Both the position numbers and the translations under genes were made by a program. Shown here in pieces: positions 34,362-43,286 of a DNA stretch of 64,000 bases. The stretch spans positions 492,177-556,176 of the forward strand of contig NZ_SJPM01000004.1 in the NCBI RefSeq assembly GCF_007859915.1, written 5' to 3'. This DNA comes from Neorhodopirellula pilleata (GTDB lineage: Bacteria; Planctomycetota; Planctomycetia; Pirellulales; Pirellulaceae). The stretch's first letter is position 1; each line of letters starts with the position of its first letter. Under the pieces are notes generated by a model. The model ran no database searches and had not been told where the DNA came from. It saw only the letters and a program-made list of their open reading frames with translations.

Positions 34362-36320
34362 ATGATGAGTTTACACCGATCGATCAAAACGATTGGCCTC
34401 GCGATCGCAATACTCGGCATCCTGTTCGTCGCATCGGCCACATCCGCTTCGGCTCAGTCGTCGCGAAACAAAAAGGCACCGCCCAAGCCCGTCACGAGCA
34501 AGTTGCCCGAAAGCGTTCGCGATGGAAAGCCGGCTGAGATCAAGGTTGCCAAAGTTCGTGTGCCGCGTGTGGAAATCGCAGCATCGGCGGCGATGCTTGA
34601 CGGCTTGGTCGAACAAAAACTGTTGTCCGAGTCGATCACGCCCGGGGACTTGGCCTCCGATGAAAAGTTCTTGCGGCGGATTTACCTGGATGTGGCTGGC
34701 CGCATCCCGACATTGAAAGAGGCGACCGAGTTCTTGGAGTCCAAGGATGACGATCGGCGTGAGAAGTTGATCGACCAGCTGCTAGGCAGCCCTGACTATG
34801 TGAGTAATTTTTATAACTTTTGGGCCGATACGCTGCGGTTGATTGACCGGCCGCAACCGAACATCGTCGTGGACCCCTACAACGGCTACGTGAAGCAGTG
34901 CATTGCCGAAAACAAACCCTACGACAAATGGGTTTACGAGATGCTGACCGCTGACGGAAAAGTTTGGGACAACCCGGCGACGGGTTACCAACTTCGAGAC
35001 GAAGGCATGCCGTTACCCTACGTCGATAACACGGTGCGGATTTTTCTCGGGACACAGATTGGTTGCGCCCAATGCCACGATCATCCGTTCGATGTTTGGA
35101 CCCAGCACGAGTTTTATAAACTCGCGGCGTTCACGGCAGGAACACGAACCCGAATCATGCGAGGTGATCCTGGTTTCGAGAAAGGCAATCCAGCTCAAGC
35201 ATTGATTCAAAAAGCCCGTGAGCATTTTCCCAATGGACGCGTGCCGGGGGAATTTCAACGATTAGCTCAAGCGAACACATACATGGTTCGGGAAGTCAAA
35301 GCCGACCTGCGGTTGCCGCATGATTACGCATACAGCGACGCAAAACCAAAAGACAAAGTTGAACCCGCCGTTTTGTGGGGCGAAATCCCTTCTTCGGCTA
35401 GCAACAGTTCACCCCGCGAGCAATTCGCCGCTTGGGTAACCGACGCGTCCAATCCATTCTTTAGCAAGATGATCGTCAACCGCATTTGGCAACGCTTGCT
35501 CGGGGTGGGATTGGTTGAACCGGTCGACGACTTCAACGAAGACAACCCTTGTGTCAATGAGCCGTTGATGGAATTCCTGCAACAAGAAATGGTCCGGCGG
35601 GATTTCGACTTGAAGGAGTTCACCCGGATGGTGCTGTACAGTCAAACCTATCAGCGTGAAGCGTTCGACTATGACATCACCGACGGCGAACCCTACTATT
35701 TTCCCGGTCCGACGGTTCGCCGGATGACGGCCGAACAGGTGTGGGATTCCATCTTGACGCTCGCCGCGCCCAATCCGATGCCGTTTCAACGGCCGACCGC
35801 CGAGGACATGCGAGACATCATGGATGTTGATTTTGGCACGATGACGTTTGAACGCATGTTGCAACGTGTCGAACGTTTCGGTGACACGTACTTCAGCCGC
35901 GGGTATCAACGCGAACTCAGACAACACGCCTACAAAGGTATTGTGCTGTGCCGTGCCAGCGAACTGCCATCGCCACTGCCCGGCGACCATTTTCTTAGGC
36001 AGTTTGGTCAGGGTGATCGGGAGGTCATCAATGGCAGCCAATCCGAAGCGACCGTTCCGCAGATCTTGTCGATGTTCAACGGTGCCATCACCCACGTGAT
36101 GTTGGAACCAGGTTCTGCACTGGTCGACAATGTTTTGAAACTCAATAAACCCGCCGATCAAATGGATGCGATTTTTGTCAGCATCTTAGCTCGAGAGCCG
36201 AAACCGGCGGATCGCGTCGTGGCCGCCAAGGAATTCAGTCAGCAACAGTACGATACCGTCGCGTTAGGAAACATCGCTTGGGCATTGCTCAATACCCGCG
36301 AGTTTTTGTTCATCCAATAA
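34362..36320 (+). CDS. Secreted DUF1549/DUF1553 protein
   Basis: The 652-residue exported protein has a signal peptide (about 1-34, ILGILFVASATSASA). The DUF1549 domain (about 85-285) includes FLRRIYLDVAGRIPTLKEAT and the motif Cys235-x-x-Cys238-His239 in IGCAQCHDHPFDVW, which looks like a c-type heme site, although DUF1549 function is unproven. The DUF1553 domain (about 345-600) includes FFSKMIVNRIWQRLLGVGLV, DLKEFTRMVLYSQTYQRE and PGPTVRRMTAEQVWDSIL. This pairing with a downstream DUF1501 gene is one of the most frequent gene pairs in planctomycetes. Its role is unknown, and the 31-bp gap suggests one transcript. Confidence 0.9.
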   Translation: MMSLHRSIKTIGLAIAILGILFVASATSASAQSSRNKKAPPKPVTSKLPESVRDGKPAEIKVAKVRVPRVEIAASAAMLDGLVEQKLLSESITPGDLASDEKFLRRIYLDVAGRIPTLKEATEFLESKDDDRREKLIDQLLGSPDYVSNFYNFWADTLRLIDRPQPNIVVDPYNGYVKQCIAENKPYDKWVYEMLTADGKVWDNPATGYQLRDEGMPLPYVDNTVRIFLGTQIGCAQCHDHPFDVWTQHEFYKLAAFTAGTRTRIMRGDPGFEKGNPAQALIQKAREHFPNGRVPGEFQRLAQANTYMVREVKADLRLPHDYAYSDAKPKDKVEPAVLWGEIPSSASNSSPREQFAAWVTDASNPFFSKMIVNRIWQRLLGVGLVEPVDDFNEDNPCVNEPLMEFLQQEMVRRDFDLKEFTRMVLYSQTYQREAFDYDITDGEPYYFPGPTVRRMTAEQVWDSILTLAAPNPMPFQRPTAEDMRDIMDVDFGTMTFERMLQRVERFGDTYFSRGYQRELRQHAYKGIVLCRASELPSPLPGDHFLRQFGQGDREVINGSQSEATVPQILSMFNGAITHVMLEPGSALVDNVLKLNKPADQMDAIFVSILAREPKPADRVVAAKEFSQQQYDTVALGNIAWALLNTREFLFIQ

Positions 36321-36351
36321 TCCATTCCCCTACGGAACCAATTGCCCAATC

Positions 36352-37644
36352 ATGTCTGGAATCGAATTTGATCTCGAAGATCGTCGTCAGTTCATCAGCC
36401 GCGTGGCACGCCAAACGCTGGGCGTTTCGTTTGCCGGTGGATTCATGGGCAGCCAGATCCTCGACAACGAAACGACGGCCGCAGCAGTTTCGTCGGGCAA
36501 AGCCAAGCATGTGATCTATCTGTTTATGGACGGAGCGATGACGCACTTGGATACATTCGATCCGAAAGTAGGCGTCGAAGAAGCCGGGGAGACCAAGCCC
36601 ATTGCCACCCGCGTTCCTGGTATCCAATATGGCGACCGGTTCCCGAAGTTGGCGTACTTGGCCGGTGCGATCGCGGTCGTTCGGTCGTTGAATACCGAGA
36701 CCGGTGCTCACGAGCCCGCGCGGTACTTAATGAGAACCGCCTATAAGCAAATCAACAGCATCCGCCATCCGGCGTTAGGTGCATGGATGGTTGATCGAAT
36801 GGGACGAGAGAACAAAGAGCTCCCCGGCAACTTCTTGATCGGTAGCGGCAACCGACACCCTGGCGCCGGGTTTCTACCGCCTTCGCTTTCGCCGGTTCCG
36901 ATCGCGAACGCAAAAAGTGGTTTGCAGGACATCAAGTTGCCGAGCTACCTCAGCGACGATCTCTTTTCGCGGCGGTTGTTTTTGGCAAGCAAGTTCGACA
37001 AAGAATTTCAGTCAACGCGAAAAAATAATGCCGTTGAAGCGTACAACCAACTGTATGTGGAAACACAAAAGCTAATGGGAAGCGAGCACTTAAAGGTCTT
37101 TAATATCAACGACGAGCCAGCCGCAGTGAAGGAACAGTACGGCGACAACTCATTCGGGCAAGGCTGTTTGCTAGCGCGACGATTGGTGCAGGCCGGTGCT
37201 CGATTTGTGGAAGTCAATGATGGCGGTTGGGATATGCACCAAGAAATCTATGATCGTTTGGATTCGAAAGCATCCAACGTCGATACCGCGGTCAGCGCAT
37301 TGATGCGAGATTTGCACGCCAAGGGCTTACTCGGTGAAACATTGATCGTGCTAACGACTGAGTTCGGCCGAAAACCCAAACTCAACGCCAACGCCGGGCG
37401 CGACCACCACCCGGGCGCCTTCAGCAGTTTGTTGGCCGGAGCGGGTATCAAGGGAGGCCAAGTTTACGGGGCCTCGGATAAACACGGCCACTCGGTCGAA
37501 ACGGACGGTTGCAGCGTCTCGGCATTCAACAAGACGATTGCCGCAGCGGCCGGTCTGCCTCTCGAAGAAGATTTTTTCGCCCCCAATGGTCGTCCCTTCA
37601 AGATCGGTGGAACGGCCGATCCGATTACCGAGCTATTGGCTTAA
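36352..37644 (+). CDS. DUF1501 (sulfatase-like fold) protein
   Basis: The 430-residue protein belongs to DUF1501, with an alkaline-phosphatase/sulfatase-like fold. The segment RRQFISRVARQTLGVSFAGG near the N-terminus looks like a signal of the twin-arginine type. Family features include KHVIYLFMDGAMTHLDTFDP, FARRLVQAGARFVEVNDGGW in the form LLARRLVQAGARFVEV, and LTTEFGRKPKLNANAGRDHH, where the Asp/His residues could bind metal. It is encoded directly after the DUF1549/DUF1553 gene. Partner proteins are often co-expressed, but substrate and reaction are unknown. Confidence 0.9.
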   Translation: MSGIEFDLEDRRQFISRVARQTLGVSFAGGFMGSQILDNETTAAAVSSGKAKHVIYLFMDGAMTHLDTFDPKVGVEEAGETKPIATRVPGIQYGDRFPKLAYLAGAIAVVRSLNTETGAHEPARYLMRTAYKQINSIRHPALGAWMVDRMGRENKELPGNFLIGSGNRHPGAGFLPPSLSPVPIANAKSGLQDIKLPSYLSDDLFSRRLFLASKFDKEFQSTRKNNAVEAYNQLYVETQKLMGSEHLKVFNINDEPAAVKEQYGDNSFGQGCLLARRLVQAGARFVEVNDGGWDMHQEIYDRLDSKASNVDTAVSALMRDLHAKGLLGETLIVLTTEFGRKPKLNANAGRDHHPGAFSSLLAGAGIKGGQVYGASDKHGHSVETDGCSVSAFNKTIAAAAGLPLEEDFFAPNGRPFKIGGTADPITELLA

Positions 37645-37703
37645 CGCTCCATTGGCCGGAGTTCACGTGCCGATGTGTTGTTGGTCTTCTCTGGCAGACC
37701 GGC

Positions 37704-38384
37704 TCAGGAAGGTTCGCGATTAATCAATCCGAGGACCTCGGCCCGCGATTTCGGATCGGTCTTGAACGTGCCACGCATCGCACTGGTCAGGCACAGGCTG
37801 CCTGGTTTGCGGATGCCCCTCATCGTCATGCAACTGTGAGTTGATTCGATGACGACCGCTACGCCACGGGCTGATAAGCGTTCTTCGATTAAGTTGGCGA
37901 CCGTGTGCGTCATTCGTTCTTGCACTTGAGGACGACGGGCGACCTCCTCGACGACACGTGCAAGCTTACTCAAGCCGACGACCTTGCCGCTGGGCAAATA
38001 CGCGATGTGCGCCTTGCCCGTGAAGGGCAGCAGGTGGTGTTCGCACATGCTGCAGAAGCTGATATCGCGAACCAAGACGATTTCGTCGTAGTCCTCCACA
38101 AAAACCTTATCGAGGTGACGTCCCGGGTCGGATTTCAGGCCGGCGAACATTTCCGCGTACATCCGCGCCACTCTCGCCGGTGTTTCGAGCAATCCGTCAC
38201 GCTCAGGATCCTCACCAACCGCCTCCAAAATGACCTTCACGGCAGCTTCAATCGCCTTAAAGTCGACCGCGTCGTTTTTCGGCGCATTCCGATCGACAAA
38301 AAACGGATTGGGGGTGACGGCGTGGCCGTTTTCAGCTTGCGAGGGTTCCGCGTCAGAAGAAGAGTCTTTCGTCGGTGTGAGCAT
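37704..38384 (-). CDS. folE: GTP cyclohydrolase I
   Basis: FolE converts GTP to 7,8-dihydroneopterin triphosphate for folate or queuosine synthesis. The 226-residue protein has a variable N-terminal 40 residues, then AIEAAVKVILEAVGEDPERD and GLLETPARVARMYAEMFAGL. The zinc-binding site is CSMCEHHLLPFTGKAHIAYL (Cys and His), and the third ligand is the Cys in ESTHSCMTMRGIRKPGS. VVGLSKLARVVEEVARRPQV and QERMTHTVANLI are also diagnostic. It converges with the DUF1501 gene, with 59 bp between. Confidence 0.97.
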   Translation of the reverse strand: MLTPTKDSSSDAEPSQAENGHAVTPNPFFVDRNAPKNDAVDFKAIEAAVKVILEAVGEDPERDGLLETPARVARMYAEMFAGLKSDPGRHLDKVFVEDYDEIVLVRDISFCSMCEHHLLPFTGKAHIAYLPSGKVVGLSKLARVVEEVARRPQVQERMTHTVANLIEERLSARGVAVVIESTHSCMTMRGIRKPGSLCLTSAMRGTFKTDPKSRAEVLGLINREPS

Positions 38385-38527
38385 TCAATCAAATTCCTAG
38401 AGTCATCGATGGGGACCCACGATTGTAGGCGATCGCCTAGCCTCTCGTAGCCCTATTGAACCCGATTGGCCTGATCCCGATGGCTATACGGCAGGTTGCC
38501 TCAAGAAGTTTGGCCGAATCGGCGCAA

Positions 38528-38717
38528 AGGAACTGTTCGAAAATAACTTCGGTATTTGCATCAAGCAAGAGAATCGGAACCCGAAGCGTCAGCTAGGGAT
38601 ACATACTGAGGGTTTAATGGCGTTGAATCCCTCGCTCACGCATCGGGTTACGATTAAATCAACACGCCGTCACGCGTCGGGTTACGAAATCAGGCAGTTA
38701 TTTGCGAACAGTTCCTT
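38528..38717. mobile_element. MITE-like element with terminal inverted repeats, copy 1
   Basis: AAGGAACTGTTCGAAAATAA at the left end (38528) is mirrored by its near-complement ending GAACAGTTCCTT (38717). Inside is a family C palindrome (AACCCGAAGCGTC...GGGTTACG). The element has no coding capacity and its right end lies in the stop codon (TTA on the plus strand) of the type II secretion F gene. A second copy lies at 56000-56261. Confidence 0.7.
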
Positions 38718-39756
38718 AGATCCCCTGCAGGGCTTCGTTGTAAACTCCCGCGATGCTCATCACGATCCGGAAAATCACGAACAAAATCGCTCCAGCGACG
38801 CCCAGCCAAACCACTCCGGTGGCCACCCCCGAAATGGTTTTCATGGCCGCTTTGGCTCGCTCGTCGTAATCGCGGGCGACATAGTCGATCGTCTCCGAAT
38901 CGGTCCCTGAAATCTCTGCAACGCCGACCTGAGTTAAGAATTCATCTGGAAACAGCGATGTCGCCTGCAACGCGTCGGTCAATGTACCGCCGGCGCGAAT
39001 ATTATTCTCGGCGTCTTCGGCTCCCGAGCGGTAGTAGTCACTGTCGGTCGCATCCAGTGCCAGCTTGATCGCCGCAATCGGGTTCAATCCGGCATCGAGG
39101 GCGAGGGCGAGCGTCCAGGTAAATCGGGACAACGTGATCGTCTGAATCGCGTTGCCGATGACCGGGATCTTGTAAAGCAACGGGATCGTGTTTTGCACAC
39201 CACCAATGTTCTTTTGAAACGCTGTGATCGCTGCCAAGACGATCGCAAAGAATCCAGCGATGTAAGCCCAGAACACCAAGACGCCGCTCGAACCCCTCAG
39301 TCCCAGTCCGAGCAAATCCATCATCTCCCCGCCGGCCGATGGGGTCACATTGCCCATGATCCAGATCAACAGTGAGATCACCCCGATCCCGAGGATCAAT
39401 TGGATTGAAGGCCACGTGATCGCCCGAACAAAATCATTCTTTAATCGAACCTGTTGCTCGTAGTGGTCGGCTAGCTTGAGCAATGTCCGTTCTAAGCGAC
39501 CGGTCGCTTCGCCGACCTTGACCATCGAACGCAACAGCGGTGGAAAGAAATGACTATTCTGATTCATGCCGTCGGCGAGCGCGGTGCCTCTGGCCGCTTC
39601 GGCACGCAATGCCTCCATCGCCGCTCGCTGTCGTGGCGAGCCATGTTTGGCTTCGCTATCGAGCAAGCGCAACAGGTCCGCACCGGCTCGATGGCCGATG
39701 CCGAAACGTCGACAAAAATCTCGACACGCCTTCAGCGGCATCCGGCGACTGATCAA
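38716..39756 (-). CDS. Type II secretion system F family protein
   Basis: The 346-residue inner-membrane protein of the GspF/PilC family would form the platform of a type II secretion or type IV pilus machine. It has the two repeats of the family: an N-terminal cytoplasmic helical domain (about 10-100, with VGEATGRLERTLLKLADHYE), membrane segments at about 118-138 and 158-178, and a second domain (LSRFTWTLALALDAGLNPIA, GVAEISGTDSETIDYVARDY). The last segment is at about 318-338. It overlaps by 4 nt the upstream gene of the same strand. No ATPase, pilin or secretin gene lies adjacent. Confidence 0.88.
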   Translation of the reverse strand: MISRRMPLKACRDFCRRFGIGHRAGADLLRLLDSEAKHGSPRQRAAMEALRAEAARGTALADGMNQNSHFFPPLLRSMVKVGEATGRLERTLLKLADHYEQQVRLKNDFVRAITWPSIQLILGIGVISLLIWIMGNVTPSAGGEMMDLLGLGLRGSSGVLVFWAYIAGFFAIVLAAITAFQKNIGGVQNTIPLLYKIPVIGNAIQTITLSRFTWTLALALDAGLNPIAAIKLALDATDSDYYRSGAEDAENNIRAGGTLTDALQATSLFPDEFLTQVGVAEISGTDSETIDYVARDYDERAKAAMKTISGVATGVVWLGVAGAILFVIFRIVMSIAGVYNEALQGI

Positions 39757-40385
39757 GGACGCATCCTCGATGCGTTAGGGGAGAATGAGTTGGCAGCGAA
39801 GGTACCGGCGGGCAAGGGGCCGTATAATTTGGAGTATTCTACTTCCGCATATGCTAGCATCTTGGCAACCAATTCCTCCGGTGCAGAGGGATGTTGACGA
39901 AGCCGCACCATGCGATCGATCGCCAGATCGTAAGTCGCTCGCGATGCCGATCCGCGTCCGGCCAGATGCAACGATCGTGCATTGCGGACCAATGATTTGA
40001 TTTCCTCAATCTGTTCGTCTGGCGAAGCCGCATGGCGGTGTCGGGCGTGCCAAGCGATCCGACGAGGGTCCTCGCCGAGCAATTGACGATCGATCTCTTG
40101 ATGATCGATGATCGTCGCAGATACGGAAACACCGGAACTGGTTTCGATGCCACCGAATTGAGATTGCGGCATCGGTCCGAAGCCGGGAATTCCTCTCGAC
40201 CGACTGCCGGTAGCGGACGTCCGGTTGCCGCCGAGGTAGGTTGATCCCTGATCAGGGACCAAGACGCCGCCGCTGTAAGAGAACTGCCGGATGCTGGGCA
40301 ACTGCACGACCTGCGACAACGCTTTTGACGTCATCGAAGCCAGCGCGAAGCAAATCAACCCGGTTCGGAAAATGGTAGGAATCAT
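39753..40385 (-). CDS. Secreted protein of unknown function before the GspF-like gene
   Basis: This 210-residue protein has a signal peptide (about 1-24, TGLICFALASMTSKALS). The mature part starts VVQLPSIRQFSYSGGVLVPD and goes on QGSTYLGGNRTSATGS, which reads like a conserved planctomycete signature. The C-terminal 90 residues are helical (PDEQIEEIKSLVRNARSLHL, then ATYDLAIDRMVRLRQHP). It overlaps the downstream GspF-like gene by 4 nt (ATGA), so translation is probably coupled. This suggests a role beside the secretion machinery, which is inference only. Confidence 0.75.
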   Translation of the reverse strand: MIPTIFRTGLICFALASMTSKALSQVVQLPSIRQFSYSGGVLVPDQGSTYLGGNRTSATGSRSRGIPGFGPMPQSQFGGIETSSGVSVSATIIDHQEIDRQLLGEDPRRIAWHARHRHAASPDEQIEEIKSLVRNARSLHLAGRGSASRATYDLAIDRMVRLRQHPSAPEELVAKMLAYAEVEYSKLYGPLPAGTFAANSFSPNASRMRP

Positions 40386-40394
40386 TCCTAGAGT

Positions 40395-40883
40395 TTACCC
40401 GACTGCGGGTGACTTCGCGATCGGATAGGGGCCCGGATGAGCCGCCAGCCACTTGAAAAATTTGTCGCGGAAATCGTCCGCAGACAAACCGATCACTTCC
40501 AAGCCGATGTCCTCGCCGAACCAATGATCACGAATCTCGGCGAGCGATTGCTTGATGGCCACTTGAACCTGGTTCGTCTGCGACGGATCAAGTATTTGCC
40601 GGAAGAGTGACAATTTGCTCGATGTGTCGTCGCTACGGACCAGTTCGCATAAACGTCCGTCTTCGGCCGCGAGTTTGCGTCCCTCGACATAAGCCCGCCG
40701 CAATTCACCTCGGGTGTTGAAATGAAAGACCGGGTCTTGTTCGACGAACAAGCTCATGGCGTCTTCGCACCGCCACCCGATAATCCACTGCTGCGAATTA
40801 GGGCCGGTCAGCCGACCTCGCTGGGGCAGATTCACACCCTCGGCAAACAAATCTTCACGATCGGCTTCACGTTTAGCCATCAC
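40395..40883 (-). CDS. Conserved hypothetical protein
   Basis: I do not recognise this 162-residue soluble protein. It has no signal peptide or membrane segment. Visible features are a central helix-rich stretch (RGELRRAYVEGRKLAAEDGR, then DDTSSKLSLFRQILDPSQTN) and a C-terminal part with SLAEIRDHWFGEDIGLEVIG followed by DDFRDKFFKWLAAHPGPY. It lies 9 nt upstream of the secreted-protein gene and reads in the same direction, so it is likely part of the same operon. No motif suggests enzymatic activity. Confidence 0.7.
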   Translation of the reverse strand: MMAKREADREDLFAEGVNLPQRGRLTGPNSQQWIIGWRCEDAMSLFVEQDPVFHFNTRGELRRAYVEGRKLAAEDGRLCELVRSDDTSSKLSLFRQILDPSQTNQVQVAIKQSLAEIRDHWFGEDIGLEVIGLSADDFRDKFFKWLAAHPGPYPIAKSPAVG

Positions 40884-40889
40884 GGCGAG

Positions 40890-41132
40890 TCAGCGTTGAG
40901 TCTGATCTTCCGCAGGCTTCGAGCCCGATTGGGGCGTCGTGTTTTCGTATCGATTGTTTTTCTGGGTGTGCTGAGGGTCTTCGTTCTCCTCTCGTTGTGT
41001 CGTTCGCATGACCTTGTAAGTCAAGCCATGGACCGTTTGGATGAACGAGGGAGCGTGAATGGGCGCGAACATGGGATTGTTCTCTGGAAAAGTTGCATTG
41101 ACGTTCGTTTCTTCGAACGAAAGGTAGCTCAT
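40890..41132 (-). CDS. Possible small protein, uncertain
   Basis: A frame of 80 codons from ATG 41132 encodes MSYLSFEETNVNATFPENNP, then MFAPIHAPSFIQTVHGLTYK, with a polar, Gln/Asn/Glu-rich C-terminus. It ends 6 nt before the gene at 40395-40883 and has the same strand, so it could be the first gene of that operon. A longer frame reaches 41252. No family is visible and codon use is weak, so the call is tentative. Confidence 0.4.
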   Translation of the reverse strand: MSYLSFEETNVNATFPENNPMFAPIHAPSFIQTVHGLTYKVMRTTQREENEDPQHTQKNNRYENTTPQSGSKPAEDQTQR

Positions 41133-41468
41133 GGAACTAACTTTCGTCCTCTTTACCAATACGAAGCAATCGCGATGCCAAGAAGTTGCCACATTTGCAA
41201 CACGGCTGTTTTGATTGTAGCGATTAGCCTTCTTTATCGCTAAGAACAGCACCTCAGGCGACGACAGCGGTGGAATGAGTCACCTAAATGGCTTCTTGGT
41301 GCAGGCGGGGTGAAGTGTCAGGTGAGGTCAAAAGGACTGCGTCTGTCGTCGCGTTGAATACAGGCTCATTCGGCCACCGAATGTCTTGGCGACTTTCACT
41401 ACGGCCTCATCTCTACGAATGATTCGCCAACGGGGCACGGAAAGGAATTCCGCGAATCCGGGTTGCCA
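41133..41468. other. Intergenic region with no clear gene
   Basis: I see no supported gene, repeat or terminator. Open frames on both strands are short and lack recognisable features. It may hold the promoter of the genes at 40395-41132. Confidence 0.4.
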
Positions 41469-41750
41469 TTACATTTCGGTGAAGGCATCCGGGTCGGCCA
41501 AGGCTTGGTCCGCCCTGCGAATTTCTTCGGCGAAGGTTTGCATGGCACCACTTACCCGGGTCAATGTCGGTGCCAACGTATTGAGGGCTTGCTCCTCGAA
41601 TTGTCGAGCGGGTTCGTCTTGCCAGTTTTCTTTGGTGCGCTGCCATTGTTCGGCGAAATCGAGAAATTCCTGACGCACTCGTGTTTGGCTCTCGTAGAGC
41701 GATCCCATTGCAAACGAATTCATCAAACTTGCCTCATTTTCAATCACCAT
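41469..41750 (-). CDS. WXG100-like helical hairpin protein
   Basis: The 93-residue protein has the size and layout of WXG100/ESAT-6 proteins. Helix one (QTRVRQEFLDFAEQWQRTK) leads to a turn with W43-Q-D45 in place of WxG (ENWQDEPARQF). Helix two follows (EEQALNTLAPTLTRVSGAMQ, then TFAEEIRRADQAL). Such proteins are type VII secretion substrates or structural parts. The ATG at 41750 directly follows the TGA of the 511-residue HEAT gene (TGAATG), so they are translationally coupled. Met10 is an alternative start. There is no FtsK/EccC-type ATPase in the window, so secretion is inference. Confidence 0.55.
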   Translation of the reverse strand: MVIENEASLMNSFAMGSLYESQTRVRQEFLDFAEQWQRTKENWQDEPARQFEEQALNTLAPTLTRVSGAMQTFAEEIRRADQALADPDAFTEM

Positions 41751-43286
41751 TCAGATGCCTTGCGGATTGAACGACCGCAGCATTTTTCGACCTTTGTAGA
41801 GATGAAACATGTCCCGACTTTGCGGTGGACGCAATCGACCGGCGGTGGGGAGATCCATGGTTTCGAGTCCGTCGGTGACGACGAGGCACTGAGTTCCGTC
41901 ACGCTCGGCCGAAAAGATGGCGGCGGTTTCGTCCAAGAAAAAGCCGAGTAGTTCGACTTGAAGAGCCTCGTACCCGAGTCGTTCCAAATGAGCCCGCATC
42001 GGTTCGGTCAGTCGCACCTGGGCATCGTTGAGTTCTCTAGCTCCGACGGTAAAGATGTCGTCGTGTTCGGCATGCCAACCGGCATAAATTGCGTAGATGT
42101 CTTCGGGCGGTAAATCGGCGACGTCGGCCGACAACGCGAACGTCGTCGGCCCGGCGATTGCGATATTGCTGTATTGTCGCTCACCGAAGGAGTATTCGAA
42201 TCGCACCAAGAACACGTCGACCGGGTCATGATAACTCGGCCACAAGATCCGGCGTGAATCGATGACCTCGACATGCGTCGGGGGCACGCCCATTTGTTGA
42301 GGTTGCGACAACCACAACGCCACTTCGGCCTCGGCCGTTGCGTCGGGTTCGCGGTACTGCGGATCGATCTGATCGCCGATGCCGAGTTCGTCGGCGTAGG
42401 CGATCGCCCGCAAACGCGCCGAAGGTTCCTGGGTCAGCGCGATCAAATGCTGAGCACCGACGCCTTCGCCCAATCTCGCCAATGCCCCGGCCGCTTCGCA
42501 TTGAACACGACGATGTCGCAGTTCGGCGGCCTTATTGAGTTCACCGATCGAGGATGGGTCGCCGATCAAGCCGACCGCGTCACATAACGAAACGGCTAAC
42601 GCGACCGCTTCGCCCAAGATGGCCTGTACCTGATCCACGTCCGTGCCGAACGACCGCGGGTCTTCTTCGAACTTCGCCAAACGTTCAGCCACCGAACCGA
42701 GCAAGCGATTTAACGTGGTGACACGATCGGCGGCCGGGTGGATGGCCACACGATGAGAGCGGACTAAATGACCCGCCAGGTCCAAAATCGGTGCCGCCAA
42801 CGCGGGCTCGACGATCCGATCAAGCACACCGGGAAACAACGCATCGACTGGCCAATCGGAGTGCTGCATCAACGGGCTAAGGATCTGCCCCGCCGCCATC
42901 CATCCGCGTGGTGGGCAGTCGGCCAACAACTCGTTGAGCGCGCCCAGCGATTCCTTGTTTCGAATGAGCGACAGCAGTTGCAATAACAAATATCGGTTGG
43001 CGACTTCGGGCGAAAGTTGGCGGGCGATCATCGCGATCCAATCGGTTTGCAGCCCGGTCGGTTTCCCGCCGCTGTTCTGCAAGATTCGAATATGAATCAA
43101 CCGCAACAAGCCGCCCATCAATGCCGGGTCGGCGTCAGGCAATTGATCGGCCTTTTCGGTCATCATCGATAACAAGTGATCGCCGCCGATTTGCGGATCG
43201 TCGGCGAGTTGTTTCAGTGCAACACCGCCCTGCACCGGATCGACGTCGGGTTGTAACAACGTGTCGATAAGATCAGCAGGTTCCAT
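41751..43286 (-). CDS. HEAT-repeat-like protein coupled to a WXG100-like gene
   Basis: The 511-residue soluble protein begins with HEAT/ARM-like helical repeats (about 1-330). Examples are VQGGVALKQLADDPQIGGDH, ADPALMGGLLRLIHIRILQN, EVANRYLLLQLLSLIRNKES and RVQCEAAGALARLGEGVGAQ. The C-terminal 180 residues are different: strand-rich, with DVFLVRFEYSFGERQYSNIA, PPEDIYAIYAGWHAEHDDIF and LGYEALQVELLGFFLDET. I know no family for this part. Its start overlaps the zinc-ribbon gene by 14 nt and its stop abuts the WXG100-like start. The coupling suggests a joint function, perhaps as a chaperone or adaptor. Confidence 0.72.
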   Translation of the reverse strand: MEPADLIDTLLQPDVDPVQGGVALKQLADDPQIGGDHLLSMMTEKADQLPDADPALMGGLLRLIHIRILQNSGGKPTGLQTDWIAMIARQLSPEVANRYLLLQLLSLIRNKESLGALNELLADCPPRGWMAAGQILSPLMQHSDWPVDALFPGVLDRIVEPALAAPILDLAGHLVRSHRVAIHPAADRVTTLNRLLGSVAERLAKFEEDPRSFGTDVDQVQAILGEAVALAVSLCDAVGLIGDPSSIGELNKAAELRHRRVQCEAAGALARLGEGVGAQHLIALTQEPSARLRAIAYADELGIGDQIDPQYREPDATAEAEVALWLSQPQQMGVPPTHVEVIDSRRILWPSYHDPVDVFLVRFEYSFGERQYSNIAIAGPTTFALSADVADLPPEDIYAIYAGWHAEHDDIFTVGARELNDAQVRLTEPMRAHLERLGYEALQVELLGFFLDETAAIFSAERDGTQCLVVTDGLETMDLPTAGRLRPPQSRDMFHLYKGRKMLRSFNPQGI

